NCBI GenBank assembly: GCA_002727275.1
Contig: PBWO01000019.1
Location: forward strand, 24,183-88,182
Direction: 5' to 3'
Length of the DNA: 64,000 bases
Source: Methanobacteriota archaeon
Lineage (GTDB): Archaea > Thermoplasmatota > Poseidoniia > Poseidoniales > Thalassarchaeaceae
Every line of letters starts with the position of its first letter. Position 1 is the first letter of the stretch. Position numbers and translations under genes: made by a program. Under the pieces are notes generated by a model, which saw only the letters and a list, made by a program, of their open reading frames with translations, was not told the DNA's origin and did not search any database. Below are positions 30,292 to 39,479 of this stretch, piece by piece.

Positions 30292-31512
30292 GTGTCGTCC
30301 GACCTGGGAGTTGAAACTCATGGTGACTCGCTAGCTGGACGAAATGTCCTATTGGTAGTATCTGGAGGCATTGCAGCAGTTGAATCTGTGAAACTATCAA
30401 GGGAGATTCGGCGTCATGGTGCGAATCTTAGCATTATCATGACTAAGGATGCACACAAAGTCATCACACCTTTGGCCCTTTCATGGGCATCGTCTTCTCC
30501 CATTCTGACTGAATGGGACTCAGAGATGTCCCAATTGTCTCGATTTGACGGGGTTTTAGTTGCTCCAGCAACTCGAAACACCATCTCAAAGCATATTCAT
30601 GGTGTTATGGACTCTCCTGCTTTGATGGCTCTATCCGCAGCTAGAGGTAGCAGAACACCAATACTTTTCGTCCCATCTATGCATTCTGACTTATTCGATG
30701 ACCCTGTAACAACTGAATTACTCGACTCATTAATGGATGAGGGTTCTGATATCGTATTGAATGAATTTTCAGAGGGCCGTTTGAAGCAACCCAATCACAT
30801 TCAAATCGTAGCCAATCTAGGTCGTTGCATAAACAAACATCTTCCTAATAGGAAGAAGGTTGCAATCACTCTGGGTGCAAACCGTGCCCCAATTGACTCA
30901 GTTAGAGCCATTCAGAATGCATCATCTGGGGCAACCGGGTGGAGAATAGCCGAGCACTTGTATAGAATGGGCCATGATGTTGTATGCATTGCCGGAGTAA
31001 CTTCTTCATCCTCTAACTTCGTTTTACCTTCAGTAATTCGAGCAGGTACTCCTGCAGCCATGCTTACTGCTTGTTTGGATGTAGCATCAGGCATGGACAT
31101 TTGGATAGATGATAGTGAGAGCAAACCGGATGCTTGGATCCACGCTGCTGCTGTACTCGATTACTATACCGATCCTATCTCGGGTAAGAAGCCCAGCGGA
31201 GATTCAGATTGGAGACTTCAATTGGCCCCAGGCCCAAAGCATATCGATGAGATTTCTCACTTATCCAAAGATTGTGTACGAATAGGATTCAAACTAGAAG
31301 TAGACGTTTCTGTTGATGAACTTCTGAATAGAGCAGCCGCTCAGATAGATCGTCTAGGAACAGATGCTTGTGTTGCCAATCTGAAGGATGAGGTTCACGA
31401 TCCTAATACACCAAGGGGGCGAGTTGTTCTTCCTAACGGCGAAGTTCTCGAAATGCTAGATGATGTTGAATTGTGTCGCACCATTGAGTCGCTATTGCAC
31501 ATTCGCGACTAG
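30292..31512 (+). CDS. coaBC: Phosphopantothenoylcysteine decarboxylase / phosphopantothenate-cysteine ligase
   Basis: NVLLVVSGGIAAVESVKLSREIRRHGA, LVAPATRNTISKHIHG; C-terminal CoaB domain. Confidence 0.9.
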   Translation: MSSDLGVETHGDSLAGRNVLLVVSGGIAAVESVKLSREIRRHGANLSIIMTKDAHKVITPLALSWASSSPILTEWDSEMSQLSRFDGVLVAPATRNTISKHIHGVMDSPALMALSAARGSRTPILFVPSMHSDLFDDPVTTELLDSLMDEGSDIVLNEFSEGRLKQPNHIQIVANLGRCINKHLPNRKKVAITLGANRAPIDSVRAIQNASSGATGWRIAEHLYRMGHDVVCIAGVTSSSSNFVLPSVIRAGTPAAMLTACLDVASGMDIWIDDSESKPDAWIHAAAVLDYYTDPISGKKPSGDSDWRLQLAPGPKHIDEISHLSKDCVRIGFKLEVDVSVDELLNRAAAQIDRLGTDACVANLKDEVHDPNTPRGRVVLPNGEVLEMLDDVELCRTIESLLHIRD

Positions 31513-31526
31513 ACATTGGCATTACA

Positions 31527-33080
31527 TTGAAGCACACTCCACCTTCGCCACCATTCGTGAGCGGTCCTAAGAAGGCTAAGCGGGGTATACCCAACAAGTC
31601 TGATTTCAATGCGTGGTATCCAGCTATAGTTGAGATTGCTGACTTAGTTGACAAGAGGTACCCAATAAAGGGTATGGACGTCTGGAAGCCATATGGACTC
31701 AAGTCGATGAACCTGATTGATGGACTTGCACGAAGGGAAATGGCACGAACGGGTCATGAAGAGCACCGTTTCCCATTATTAGTTCCAGAGGATCTACTCG
31801 AAAAAGAGAACAGACTCGTTTCTAGACTGAAGGCGGCAAGGGCTGCGGGTGTAGACCCTAATGAGCTCAGGATTGACGAAGAAGAATCGGGGTTCAAGAA
31901 AGAAGTATACTGGGTAACTAAGGGCGGTGAGAACGAACTGGAAATACCCATGTTCCTGAGGCCAACATCTGAAACACCGATGTACACAATGTTCGCTTTA
32001 TGGGTACGAAGTCACGCTGATCTGCCATTGAAGACATTCCAGATTGTCAACACATTCCGATATGAGACTAAGCAGACACGCTCTTTCATACGGGTCAGGG
32101 AAATTCATTTCTTCGAGGCTCATACAGTGCACGCAAATAAGGAAGGAGCAGATGCCCAAATAGAAGAAGATGCAGATATGGTCCAATCCATAATGCATGA
32201 CCTATGCCTACCTAGCCTAGTTTCAAAGAGGCCAGTATGGGATACTTTTCCAGGGGCTTGGTACACTAAGGCCGCCGATGTCATTATGCCGAATGGCAGA
32301 ACATTACAAGTCGCTACATATCACCACTACAAGGATCAGTGGGCTGGTGCATTTGACTTGACATACGAAGACTCAGACGGCTCAACTAAACCATGCCATC
32401 AGACCACATTTGGAATGTCAGAGAGGCTCTTGGGTGCAGTTGTTGGAATGCACGGTGATGACAATGGACTAATCATGCCTCCTGCGGTTGCCCCAATTCA
32501 AATTGTAATTATGCCCATTGCTCAGCATGTAGATCCTAATGTCATGAAAGCTGTTCATGCTTTGAGTGATGAGTTGAATACTGCAGGATTCAGAGTACAT
32601 GTAGATGAACGTGACTTGAGGCCCGGTGCTAAGCACTTCGACTGGGAGATTAAAGGAGTCCCCCTAAGGGTCGAGATCGGACCAAGAGATTTGGCATCTA
32701 GCTCATGCTTAGTCTCGATTAGGACCGGAGGAAAGGAACAATTGCCATTGGATGGTTTCAATAATTCCGCACGGAAACTACTCGACTCCATGGCTTCCAC
32801 TTTACGCTCCAATGCGCAAACTATTGCTGACGGGTTGGTACATACATTCCCTGGATTCGTTAAAGGCGATGATGACACTCTAATTGTTAATGAGCCAATT
32901 GTGGACGGATTTGTATACGAGTTGGCATTTGATGGCTCTGACTCTGATGCAGAAATTCTTGAGAAGTCTACAGGACTAACTTTGTTGGGCGAGTCGGATA
33001 CTCCTTTCCCTGAGCCTACTCCCTGCGCTGTAACTGGTAAACTCACAACTCGTAGGCAACACATCGCTAGGATGTATTAA
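31527..33080 (+). CDS. proS: Prolyl-tRNA synthetase
   Basis: FLRPTSETPMYTMFALWVRSHADLPLKTFQIVNTFRYETKQTRSFIRVREIHFFEAHT class II ProRS. Confidence 0.96.
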   Translation: MKHTPPSPPFVSGPKKAKRGIPNKSDFNAWYPAIVEIADLVDKRYPIKGMDVWKPYGLKSMNLIDGLARREMARTGHEEHRFPLLVPEDLLEKENRLVSRLKAARAAGVDPNELRIDEEESGFKKEVYWVTKGGENELEIPMFLRPTSETPMYTMFALWVRSHADLPLKTFQIVNTFRYETKQTRSFIRVREIHFFEAHTVHANKEGADAQIEEDADMVQSIMHDLCLPSLVSKRPVWDTFPGAWYTKAADVIMPNGRTLQVATYHHYKDQWAGAFDLTYEDSDGSTKPCHQTTFGMSERLLGAVVGMHGDDNGLIMPPAVAPIQIVIMPIAQHVDPNVMKAVHALSDELNTAGFRVHVDERDLRPGAKHFDWEIKGVPLRVEIGPRDLASSSCLVSIRTGGKEQLPLDGFNNSARKLLDSMASTLRSNAQTIADGLVHTFPGFVKGDDDTLIVNEPIVDGFVYELAFDGSDSDAEILEKSTGLTLLGESDTPFPEPTPCAVTGKLTTRRQHIARMY

Positions 33081-33953
33081 TCATCCAGACTTTCGCCTAA
33101 ATCCTGTTAACGAAAATATTGCAAATAGCATCAATAGTGCCCCATCCAACAAATCACCAGAGCCAGAAGGAGCCCAAGAAGCTAATTCCTCATATTCTGC
33201 AATTTCACTCCAAATTAGACGAGGGTTTTCTTCGCAATTTGATGAATCTTCAATGGTAGACATAGTCTCAATTGTCAATTCATCTTCACAAGCATTAGAA
33301 CTGTCAATTACGGTCTGATTTTCATATAATGTAGAAATGTAACACCAAGGTGACTGCTGAATAGTCCTACTTTCGGAGTGAATGTAGGTGCTTTGAGAGG
33401 ACCAATTAAACCAATTTGAATCAACAATTGTATGAGAGCCATTCTCAGAAATAGTCCATTCTACAGAATATTGTGCAGTTTCCTCTAGATTAGTGGCAGT
33501 CCAAGTGACATGCAGAACATCTCCTTGAAGGTTTGATTGAGTGTTGAATTCTAGAGGCAGATCTGTCGGAGGATCTTCGCAAAGGTCAACGATCGAGCCG
33601 ATTCCGACTAGTAAATTGAAACTCACAATTGCTAGACCCAGGAGGCCTACAAAGAATGGAAACCTAGAGCTATTTTTCTGAGGCAATACTACGGTTTCAG
33701 AGTTTTCTGGCTCATCTGGTAACTCAACTTCGAGATTATTTCCATTTACGTAGTCAGGATTTTCAAAAGTTGCAGTAGGGACTACAGGGGCGGCTATACC
33801 CATCTCATCCAATGCTTCTCTGCCATAGATCCTCTCTGCGAGCGAATACAACTCAGGATCTTCTTCTACCTCGGAAGGTTCAACAGTTCCATCGAGCAAT
33901 CCTTTGACCTTATCCGCGTCATTCACGGTTGAGTGCCGATGCATATCATTCAT
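33081..33953 (-). CDS. Hypothetical two-TM protein with extracellular domain
   Basis: Internal TM (FPFFVGLLGLAIVSFNLLVGI), Cys-containing ectodomain, C-terminal SGSGDLLDGALLMLFAIFSLTGFRRKSG. Confidence 0.7.
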   Translation of the reverse strand: MNDMHRHSTVNDADKVKGLLDGTVEPSEVEEDPELYSLAERIYGREALDEMGIAAPVVPTATFENPDYVNGNNLEVELPDEPENSETVVLPQKNSSRFPFFVGLLGLAIVSFNLLVGIGSIVDLCEDPPTDLPLEFNTQSNLQGDVLHVTWTATNLEETAQYSVEWTISENGSHTIVDSNWFNWSSQSTYIHSESRTIQQSPWCYISTLYENQTVIDSSNACEDELTIETMSTIEDSSNCEENPRLIWSEIAEYEELASWAPSGSGDLLDGALLMLFAIFSLTGFRRKSG

Positions 33954-33983
33954 GAATCAAACGCTAAGAAAATATTCTAGAGG

Positions 33984-34931
33984 CTATTTCCTAGATATTG
34001 AGCGACGTGCGGCCTGCACGATATCATCAACAGTCAATCCCATAGTACGCATAAGGTCCGATGTAGAGCCACTTTGTCCGAATGTATCCCTGACTCCAAC
34101 CATTTCTAGCGGAGCAGATACATTAGTCGCGAGGTATTCTGACACTGCCCCACCCAACCCTCCAATAACAGAGTGATCTTCCGCGGTAACTAAACATCCA
34201 CAAGATTCAATCTGTTTCTGAATTAATTTAGAATCTAAAGGCTTCAAAGTATGCATATCTACGACTGAAGCACTAATTCCTTCAGCAGCAAGTATTTCGG
34301 CAGCATTCATTGCTTCAATTACCATTACTCCGCAAGAAATGATGCATACATCTTCTCCATTCTTAATCAGTGAACCCTTTCCTATCCTTAATTGGGCTAC
34401 AGATTCTTCATTGTATATCCGAGGAGTTTTGTTCCTAGCCGTTCTCATATATGTGGCTCCATCATGATCAACCAATTGTACGGTTAATTCTTCTGCAGAT
34501 AAATCGTCAGATGGAGTTATGACTGACATTCCCGGTATAGTTCTGTAGATGGCTAAGTCTTCAATTGATTGAGCACTGCTACCATCGGTACCGGTGTGAA
34601 TTCCTCCGTGGCTACCACAGATATGGACCGTGATTTCAGGCCTAGCTATCCCATTCCTAACTTGTTCAAATGCTCGCTCTGTAAAAATAGCAAAGGTACT
34701 GGCAAACGGGATCTTGCCAGATGATGCCATACCGGCAGCAACCAGCATCATGTTTTGTTCTGCAATTCCCATTGAGAATGTCCTATCGGGAAATTCTGTT
34801 CTAAAATGACATGATTTGGTGGATTTTCCTAAATCCGCTTCTAGTACTACGACTCTTGGATCTGATGCCAGTCGGAGTAGACCCTTTCCATATCCATCTC
34901 TGGATGCACCTCCCGATGACGGAGCACTCAT
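33984..34931 (-). CDS. Transketolase, C-terminal subunit
   Basis: DLGKSTKSCHFRTEFPDRTFSMGIAEQNMMLVAAGMASSGKIPFASTFAIF. Confidence 0.94.
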   Translation of the reverse strand: MSAPSSGGASRDGYGKGLLRLASDPRVVVLEADLGKSTKSCHFRTEFPDRTFSMGIAEQNMMLVAAGMASSGKIPFASTFAIFTERAFEQVRNGIARPEITVHICGSHGGIHTGTDGSSAQSIEDLAIYRTIPGMSVITPSDDLSAEELTVQLVDHDGATYMRTARNKTPRIYNEESVAQLRIGKGSLIKNGEDVCIISCGVMVIEAMNAAEILAAEGISASVVDMHTLKPLDSKLIQKQIESCGCLVTAEDHSVIGGLGGAVSEYLATNVSAPLEMVGVRDTFGQSGSTSDLMRTMGLTVDDIVQAARRSISRK

Positions 34932-35758
34932 TTTAACTCCTCCAGTGCTAATGCTAACTCCTGATCATTTGGTGCTTTACCATGAAATGAGGGATTATTT
35001 TCCATGAATGATACTACCTTTCCTTTGACAGTATTTGCTACAATAGCAGCGGGGCCGGAATTATGTGATTCGGCCCATTGTAAAGCATCAACAATTTCTT
35101 TCATTGAATGACCATCAATCTCTTTGACAGTCCAACCAAAGGAAGATAATTTAGCAGCCACATCTCCTACCTCCATCTGTAGGTGGACGAAATCATCATT
35201 CTGGATTCTATTCCTATCAATAATCACATTCAAATTACCAAGAGCATGGAAATCGGCAGCCATGAAGGCTTCCCAAACCTCTCCTTCTTGAATCTCCCCA
35301 TCACCAAGCATGACCCATATATTTCTCTCACTGTCATCCATTCTAGCGGCGAGGGCACAACCTAGGCCAAAAGACAGTCCCATTCCGAGACTACCGGCAG
35401 AGAAATCCACACCATCAGTCCATTTCATGTCGACATGACCCTGACAAACCGAGCCTAGTTCTCTAAATGACATCAAGTCACTTTCGTCAAGATATCCTAT
35501 CTCATGCAATATAGAATAAACAGCGGGACTAGCATGACCTTTACTCATGATGAATCGGTCTCGATCGAACCAATTCGAATCATTGAGATCAATTTTCATC
35601 CTAGTTCCATACAAAGCGGCGAGTAAATCTATTGCAGACAATGAACCGCCAGGGTGGCCCGAATTAGCAGCATGCGTCATTTTAACAATACTTACTCTAC
35701 ATCGCCGGGCCATATCATCCAATGCTTGCAAATCTAGCCCCATCCCCCCATTGCGCAT
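34928..35758 (-). CDS. Transketolase, N-terminal subunit
   Basis: HAANSGHPGGSLSAIDLLAALYG, MSKGHASPAVYSIL, MLGDGEIQEGEVWEA (TPP-binding). Confidence 0.94.
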   Translation of the reverse strand: MRNGGMGLDLQALDDMARRCRVSIVKMTHAANSGHPGGSLSAIDLLAALYGTRMKIDLNDSNWFDRDRFIMSKGHASPAVYSILHEIGYLDESDLMSFRELGSVCQGHVDMKWTDGVDFSAGSLGMGLSFGLGCALAARMDDSERNIWVMLGDGEIQEGEVWEAFMAADFHALGNLNVIIDRNRIQNDDFVHLQMEVGDVAAKLSSFGWTVKEIDGHSMKEIVDALQWAESHNSGPAAIVANTVKGKVVSFMENNPSFHGKAPNDQELALALEELK

Positions 35759-35782
35759 GATACCAAACAGGTAGTTTGGCTA

Positions 35783-37060
35783 TTGATGGTTTCCAGCATG
35801 AACATACATTCAAGAAGAGTCATAGTTGAATTAAAATTGCATGGCATGTACCAAGTAATGAGGGGGAGTAAACGGATGTCAGATGACGATTGGAGGCAAC
35901 GCCTATCTAGAATTGAAATACCAATTTCTGTTTCCTCTAATCAATTCGTAAAATCATGTCTTGACAAGTTAATCAAGACTGGTAGACTTTCCAAAAATGA
36001 CGGGATCAATTTGATGCTTGAACCATCTCTTGTTAGTGTCACTTCGTTAGCAAACATGGTCAAACTAGCTAGACATTCTGATAATGTATTCTACAATCGA
36101 AATCTGCATATCAATACTACAAATATCTGTACACTTGCATGTAGATTCTGTGCATTCCGTAAAGGACCTAAACACGATGATGCTTACGAGATGATGCCGA
36201 ATGAATACATTGAAAGAATCTCTCCTGTTGCTTCTGAAATTGATGAAGTCCATTCTGTAGGTGGTTTACATCCTGATTGGAAAGTCGAGCATTATGCTAA
36301 GATATACTCTACTATCAAGAATGAATTTCCTCATATACATATCAAGTCATTAACAGCGATAGAGATAATACACATTTCAAAAAGATCCGGGATTTCTATT
36401 GCCAAGACATTAGAGATTCTAAATGAATCAGGACTAGATTCCATACCGGGCGGAGGAGCAGAAATTCTAGTCGATTCTGTGAGAGATAGGATTTGTCGTG
36501 GTAAAGAGTCATCTAATGAGTATCTGGAGGTTCATGCAACAGCGCACAAACTTGGTATCCCTACAAATTGTACAATGCTCTTTGGTACTGTTGAATCCAC
36601 CGAAGAACGCATTCAGCATTTGATTCGTTTGCGTAATCAACAAGACACAACCAGTGGTTTCCAATGCTTTGTACCATACCCCTACTTACCAGATTTTTCT
36701 CGCCTTCCAGAAGCGCAATTAGCAACTTCGAGTGAAGTAGTAAGAATGATTGCAGTATCTCGTCTCATGTTGGACAATATTCCCCATATCAAGGCGTATA
36801 GGATGAATTTGGGCGATCATCTCTCTGCAATCTGTCTTAATGCTGGTGCCGATGATATCGACGGAACCGTAGGCCATGAGGAAATCATGCACGATGCTGG
36901 TAGCACGACTAGACTTGATACATCTGAGGCAGAGTTGGTCAGATTGATTATGTCATCGAACTCAACACCGATTAGACGAAACTCTACTTATGATCATTTC
37001 ATCGAGGTTGAATCCGATTTTAATGGACTAAGAATAAATCTTCCAGTAAATAGTTGGTGA
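35783..37060 (+). CDS. mqnE: Radical SAM aminofutalosine synthase (MqnE-like)
   Basis: INTTNICTLACRFCAFRKG (CxxxCxxC), VHSVGGLHPDWKVEHY, LDSIPGGGAEIL. Confidence 0.85.
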   Translation: MMVSSMNIHSRRVIVELKLHGMYQVMRGSKRMSDDDWRQRLSRIEIPISVSSNQFVKSCLDKLIKTGRLSKNDGINLMLEPSLVSVTSLANMVKLARHSDNVFYNRNLHINTTNICTLACRFCAFRKGPKHDDAYEMMPNEYIERISPVASEIDEVHSVGGLHPDWKVEHYAKIYSTIKNEFPHIHIKSLTAIEIIHISKRSGISIAKTLEILNESGLDSIPGGGAEILVDSVRDRICRGKESSNEYLEVHATAHKLGIPTNCTMLFGTVESTEERIQHLIRLRNQQDTTSGFQCFVPYPYLPDFSRLPEAQLATSSEVVRMIAVSRLMLDNIPHIKAYRMNLGDHLSAICLNAGADDIDGTVGHEEIMHDAGSTTRLDTSEAELVRLIMSSNSTPIRRNSTYDHFIEVESDFNGLRINLPVNSW

Positions 37061-37064
37061 AATT

Positions 37065-37862
37065 ATGAGTTGGACAGATGTTCTTGGACGGGTTTCTTTC
37101 AGTAACTGCGATCCAGTTTTCTATGGCATTTCTGAACGCTGGAAAGTTTTCTCTGCCCCACCTTCTTGGCTATGTGGTCACGTACTTAGGAGAGACTGTA
37201 TTGCAGCTCCAATTCCAACTGCAGATTATGCCAAAAACAAAGACGAACTAATGTTACTTCCGGATCTAGCAATAGTGAGTAGAGAGAGTACAGGTTCCGT
37301 ACTAATCTTTGGAAATAGACCATTAGAAAATATGCGCGATATCGCAGTTCCTACAGATTCTTCTTCATCAAGACAATTACTAGATTGGATTCTAAATGAA
37401 AAGGGCCTAGACCCCAGGAGGGTAGAGATGGCACCCGATTTAGGGCAGATGCTCGAAGAGTGTGATGGCGCCTTAATCATAGGTGATAGGGCCTTAATCG
37501 AGTCCAAATCAAATCCCAAACTAATCGTAATGGATTTGGGTGCAGAATGGACAAAAATTACAGGATTACCAATGGTTTTTGGCGTATTTGCCGCTAGAAA
37601 AGATACTGATATGATATCTTTGTCTGAGGCCCATTCAGACATGATTGAGCAACTAGACAAATTCTACAATGATCTATCATGGAGAGCCGAGGTGATTAAG
37701 CAAGCATCAGCATCTACTGGACTAACTGAGACCAGATTAGACAACTATTACTCAACAGAGGTTTGGAACCTATTAGATCCAGAAGCAGTAAAGGGTCTTG
37801 ATTTGTACCTTGATCTGGTTTGCGGTGTTAGTGAAGGAGCGATTTGGGCTAAATTTGACTAG
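37065..37862 (+). CDS. mqnA: Chorismate dehydratase (MqnA-like)
   Basis: LGRVSFSNCDPVFYGI N-terminus, periplasmic-binding-like fold, directly follows mqnE. Confidence 0.82.
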   Translation: MSWTDVLGRVSFSNCDPVFYGISERWKVFSAPPSWLCGHVLRRDCIAAPIPTADYAKNKDELMLLPDLAIVSRESTGSVLIFGNRPLENMRDIAVPTDSSSSRQLLDWILNEKGLDPRRVEMAPDLGQMLEECDGALIIGDRALIESKSNPKLIVMDLGAEWTKITGLPMVFGVFAARKDTDMISLSEAHSDMIEQLDKFYNDLSWRAEVIKQASASTGLTETRLDNYYSTEVWNLLDPEAVKGLDLYLDLVCGVSEGAIWAKFD

Positions 37863-38335
37863 TTATCATAATTCAGTCTCTTACTCTCAACCCATTCGAG
37901 CAAATCAATTGCTACCTCACAAGACTCAGAAATTACTGGCTCAGGATCATCTCTATACTGCATCAACGTGTCGATAGCAGTTCTATCACCTATTGCCCCT
38001 AAAGCTTCGGCAGCCTCATGTCTAACCATAAGGTCCTCATGATCGTCGCTCAAGCGCTCAATAAGACAAGGAACAGCATACGAGTCTTGCATCTGCCCCA
38101 TCACATACGCTATTTCGTGCTTTAGAAGAGCAGATTGAGATGAAAATGCTGCGGCCAATGCATCAAGAGCTTCAGGTCCCCCTTGATTCCTAAGTGCAAA
38201 TAATGCCCTCATTCTCAAGAACATTTTCTCATTTTCATTACAAATTGTACTTCTCAATTCTGCGATTTTTCCACTATCTGATGCTGGCGCTGGATCAACA
38301 GAACCAAATTCACTAACTTCGGGCTTATCTGACAT
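37859..38335 (-). CDS. HEAT-repeat protein resembling a half-length deoxyhypusine hydroxylase (DOHH)
   Basis: 158 aa: ...FALRNQGGPEALDALAAAFSSQSALLKHEIAYVMGQMQD...DLMVRHEAAEALGAIGD...DDPEPVISESCEVAIDLLEW. Two His-Glu motifs (H73-E74, H106-E107) 33 residues apart, as in each half of eukaryotic DOHH. Confidence 0.8.
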   Translation of the reverse strand: MSDKPEVSEFGSVDPAPASDSGKIAELRSTICNENEKMFLRMRALFALRNQGGPEALDALAAAFSSQSALLKHEIAYVMGQMQDSYAVPCLIERLSDDHEDLMVRHEAAEALGAIGDRTAIDTLMQYRDDPEPVISESCEVAIDLLEWVESKRLNYDN

Positions 38336-39178
38336 TCATTCACCTATGAATTCCATGCTCTGAATATCGAATCTTTCATCGACGAGGCCAATCTTCTGCC
38401 CTTCCGCCAGAAACCTCCTAACAGCTTCTCTACCATCTGGGCCATAATCAATTGTCCTAGGATTGACGTACATTCCTACGAATCTTCGATTGGTATCATC
38501 GTCAATGCCTCGACCCCATTGCTTAGCAAATTCAAGTGCTGAATCTGGATTCTCCAGTGCATATTCGATACTATGACGAATATCTTCAGCTATCGAACTG
38601 CACAATTCAGACCCCAGATCTTTACGTATGATATTGCCGCCAAGTGGCAAGGGCAGTCCATCAGTTCTATCTTGCCACCATTGTCCGAAGTCAAGGATGT
38701 GATACATTCCTTCGTCCCTCCAAGTTAGTTGGCCCTCGTGAATAATTACTCCGAAATCATAGTCACCACGCTGTAGTGATGGAATGATATCATCAAATGG
38801 TACAATTGCAGTCTGCACATCGCCCAACGCTAGTCGGAGCGCTAGATAAGCACTAGTCCCAAGACCCGGAATCGCAATGACTGATTCCTTCGCCTCGCCG
38901 ATGTTGGATTCACTATTAGAAATTAGAATTGGTCCATATCCCTCACCCATGGATGCGCCGCAATTAGTCAATGAATAATGATGTGAAATTTTTGGGAATG
39001 AATGAATGCTTACGGCAGATACTTCAAACTCTCCTTGAGCCGATTTTTGGTTTAGAGATTCGATGTCCAATAGTCGATGTTCATACACTCTATCTGCGGT
39101 GTCGATTAGGCCGTTTGTCATTGCATGGAACATGAAAGCATCATCAGGGTCCGGGGAGTGTCCTATGCGTATGAGCAT
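38336..39178 (-). CDS. mqnD: 1,4-dihydroxy-6-naphthoate synthase (MqnD-like)
   Basis: IRIGHSPDPDDAFMFHAMTNGLID, VSAVSIHSFPKISHHYSLTNCGASMGEGYGPILIS. Confidence 0.9.
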   Translation of the reverse strand: MLIRIGHSPDPDDAFMFHAMTNGLIDTADRVYEHRLLDIESLNQKSAQGEFEVSAVSIHSFPKISHHYSLTNCGASMGEGYGPILISNSESNIGEAKESVIAIPGLGTSAYLALRLALGDVQTAIVPFDDIIPSLQRGDYDFGVIIHEGQLTWRDEGMYHILDFGQWWQDRTDGLPLPLGGNIIRKDLGSELCSSIAEDIRHSIEYALENPDSALEFAKQWGRGIDDDTNRRFVGMYVNPRTIDYGPDGREAVRRFLAEGQKIGLVDERFDIQSMEFIGE

Positions 39179-39274
39179 GCTATATTACGGTCGTGCGATT
39201 GCTAGTACTAAACGACTACTAATTACATACTTCGTGAAAGTAAGAGTCAATAGCCATGCTTCTGTCGAAAGTAC

Positions 39275-39469
39275 ATGCCAGACCCTTCCAAGTTGTCGAC
39301 GGCTACAGGACAATTAGGTCCTGTTTGCTCCCATACTGGAAAGGCGATGACTTTTGCAGAAGCTATAGTATTGGATGACAAATACGTCTGTTGGGAGGCA
39401 TACATCGAACTCACAGGGGCTGAGCCTTCTACTGAAGGTAGAGAGATTGTCAATCTGAATTTGGATTAG
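39275..39469 (+). CDS. Small hypothetical protein
   Basis: 64 aa ORF in the otherwise empty gap immediately upstream of priS, same strand. Confidence 0.5.
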   Translation: MPDPSKLSTATGQLGPVCSHTGKAMTFAEAIVLDDKYVCWEAYIELTGAEPSTEGREIVNLNLD

Positions 39470-39479
39470 CCAAGTTCAT

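Noticed and set aside
32555-33064. 169-aa minus ORF opposite proS
   Set aside because: Shadow ORF of the proS C-terminal region.
33984-35758. Transketolase in two ORFs as a possible frameshift/pseudogene
   Set aside because: Split N- and C-terminal transketolase subunits with a 4-nt overlap are a normal archaeal arrangement; both halves have intact motifs.
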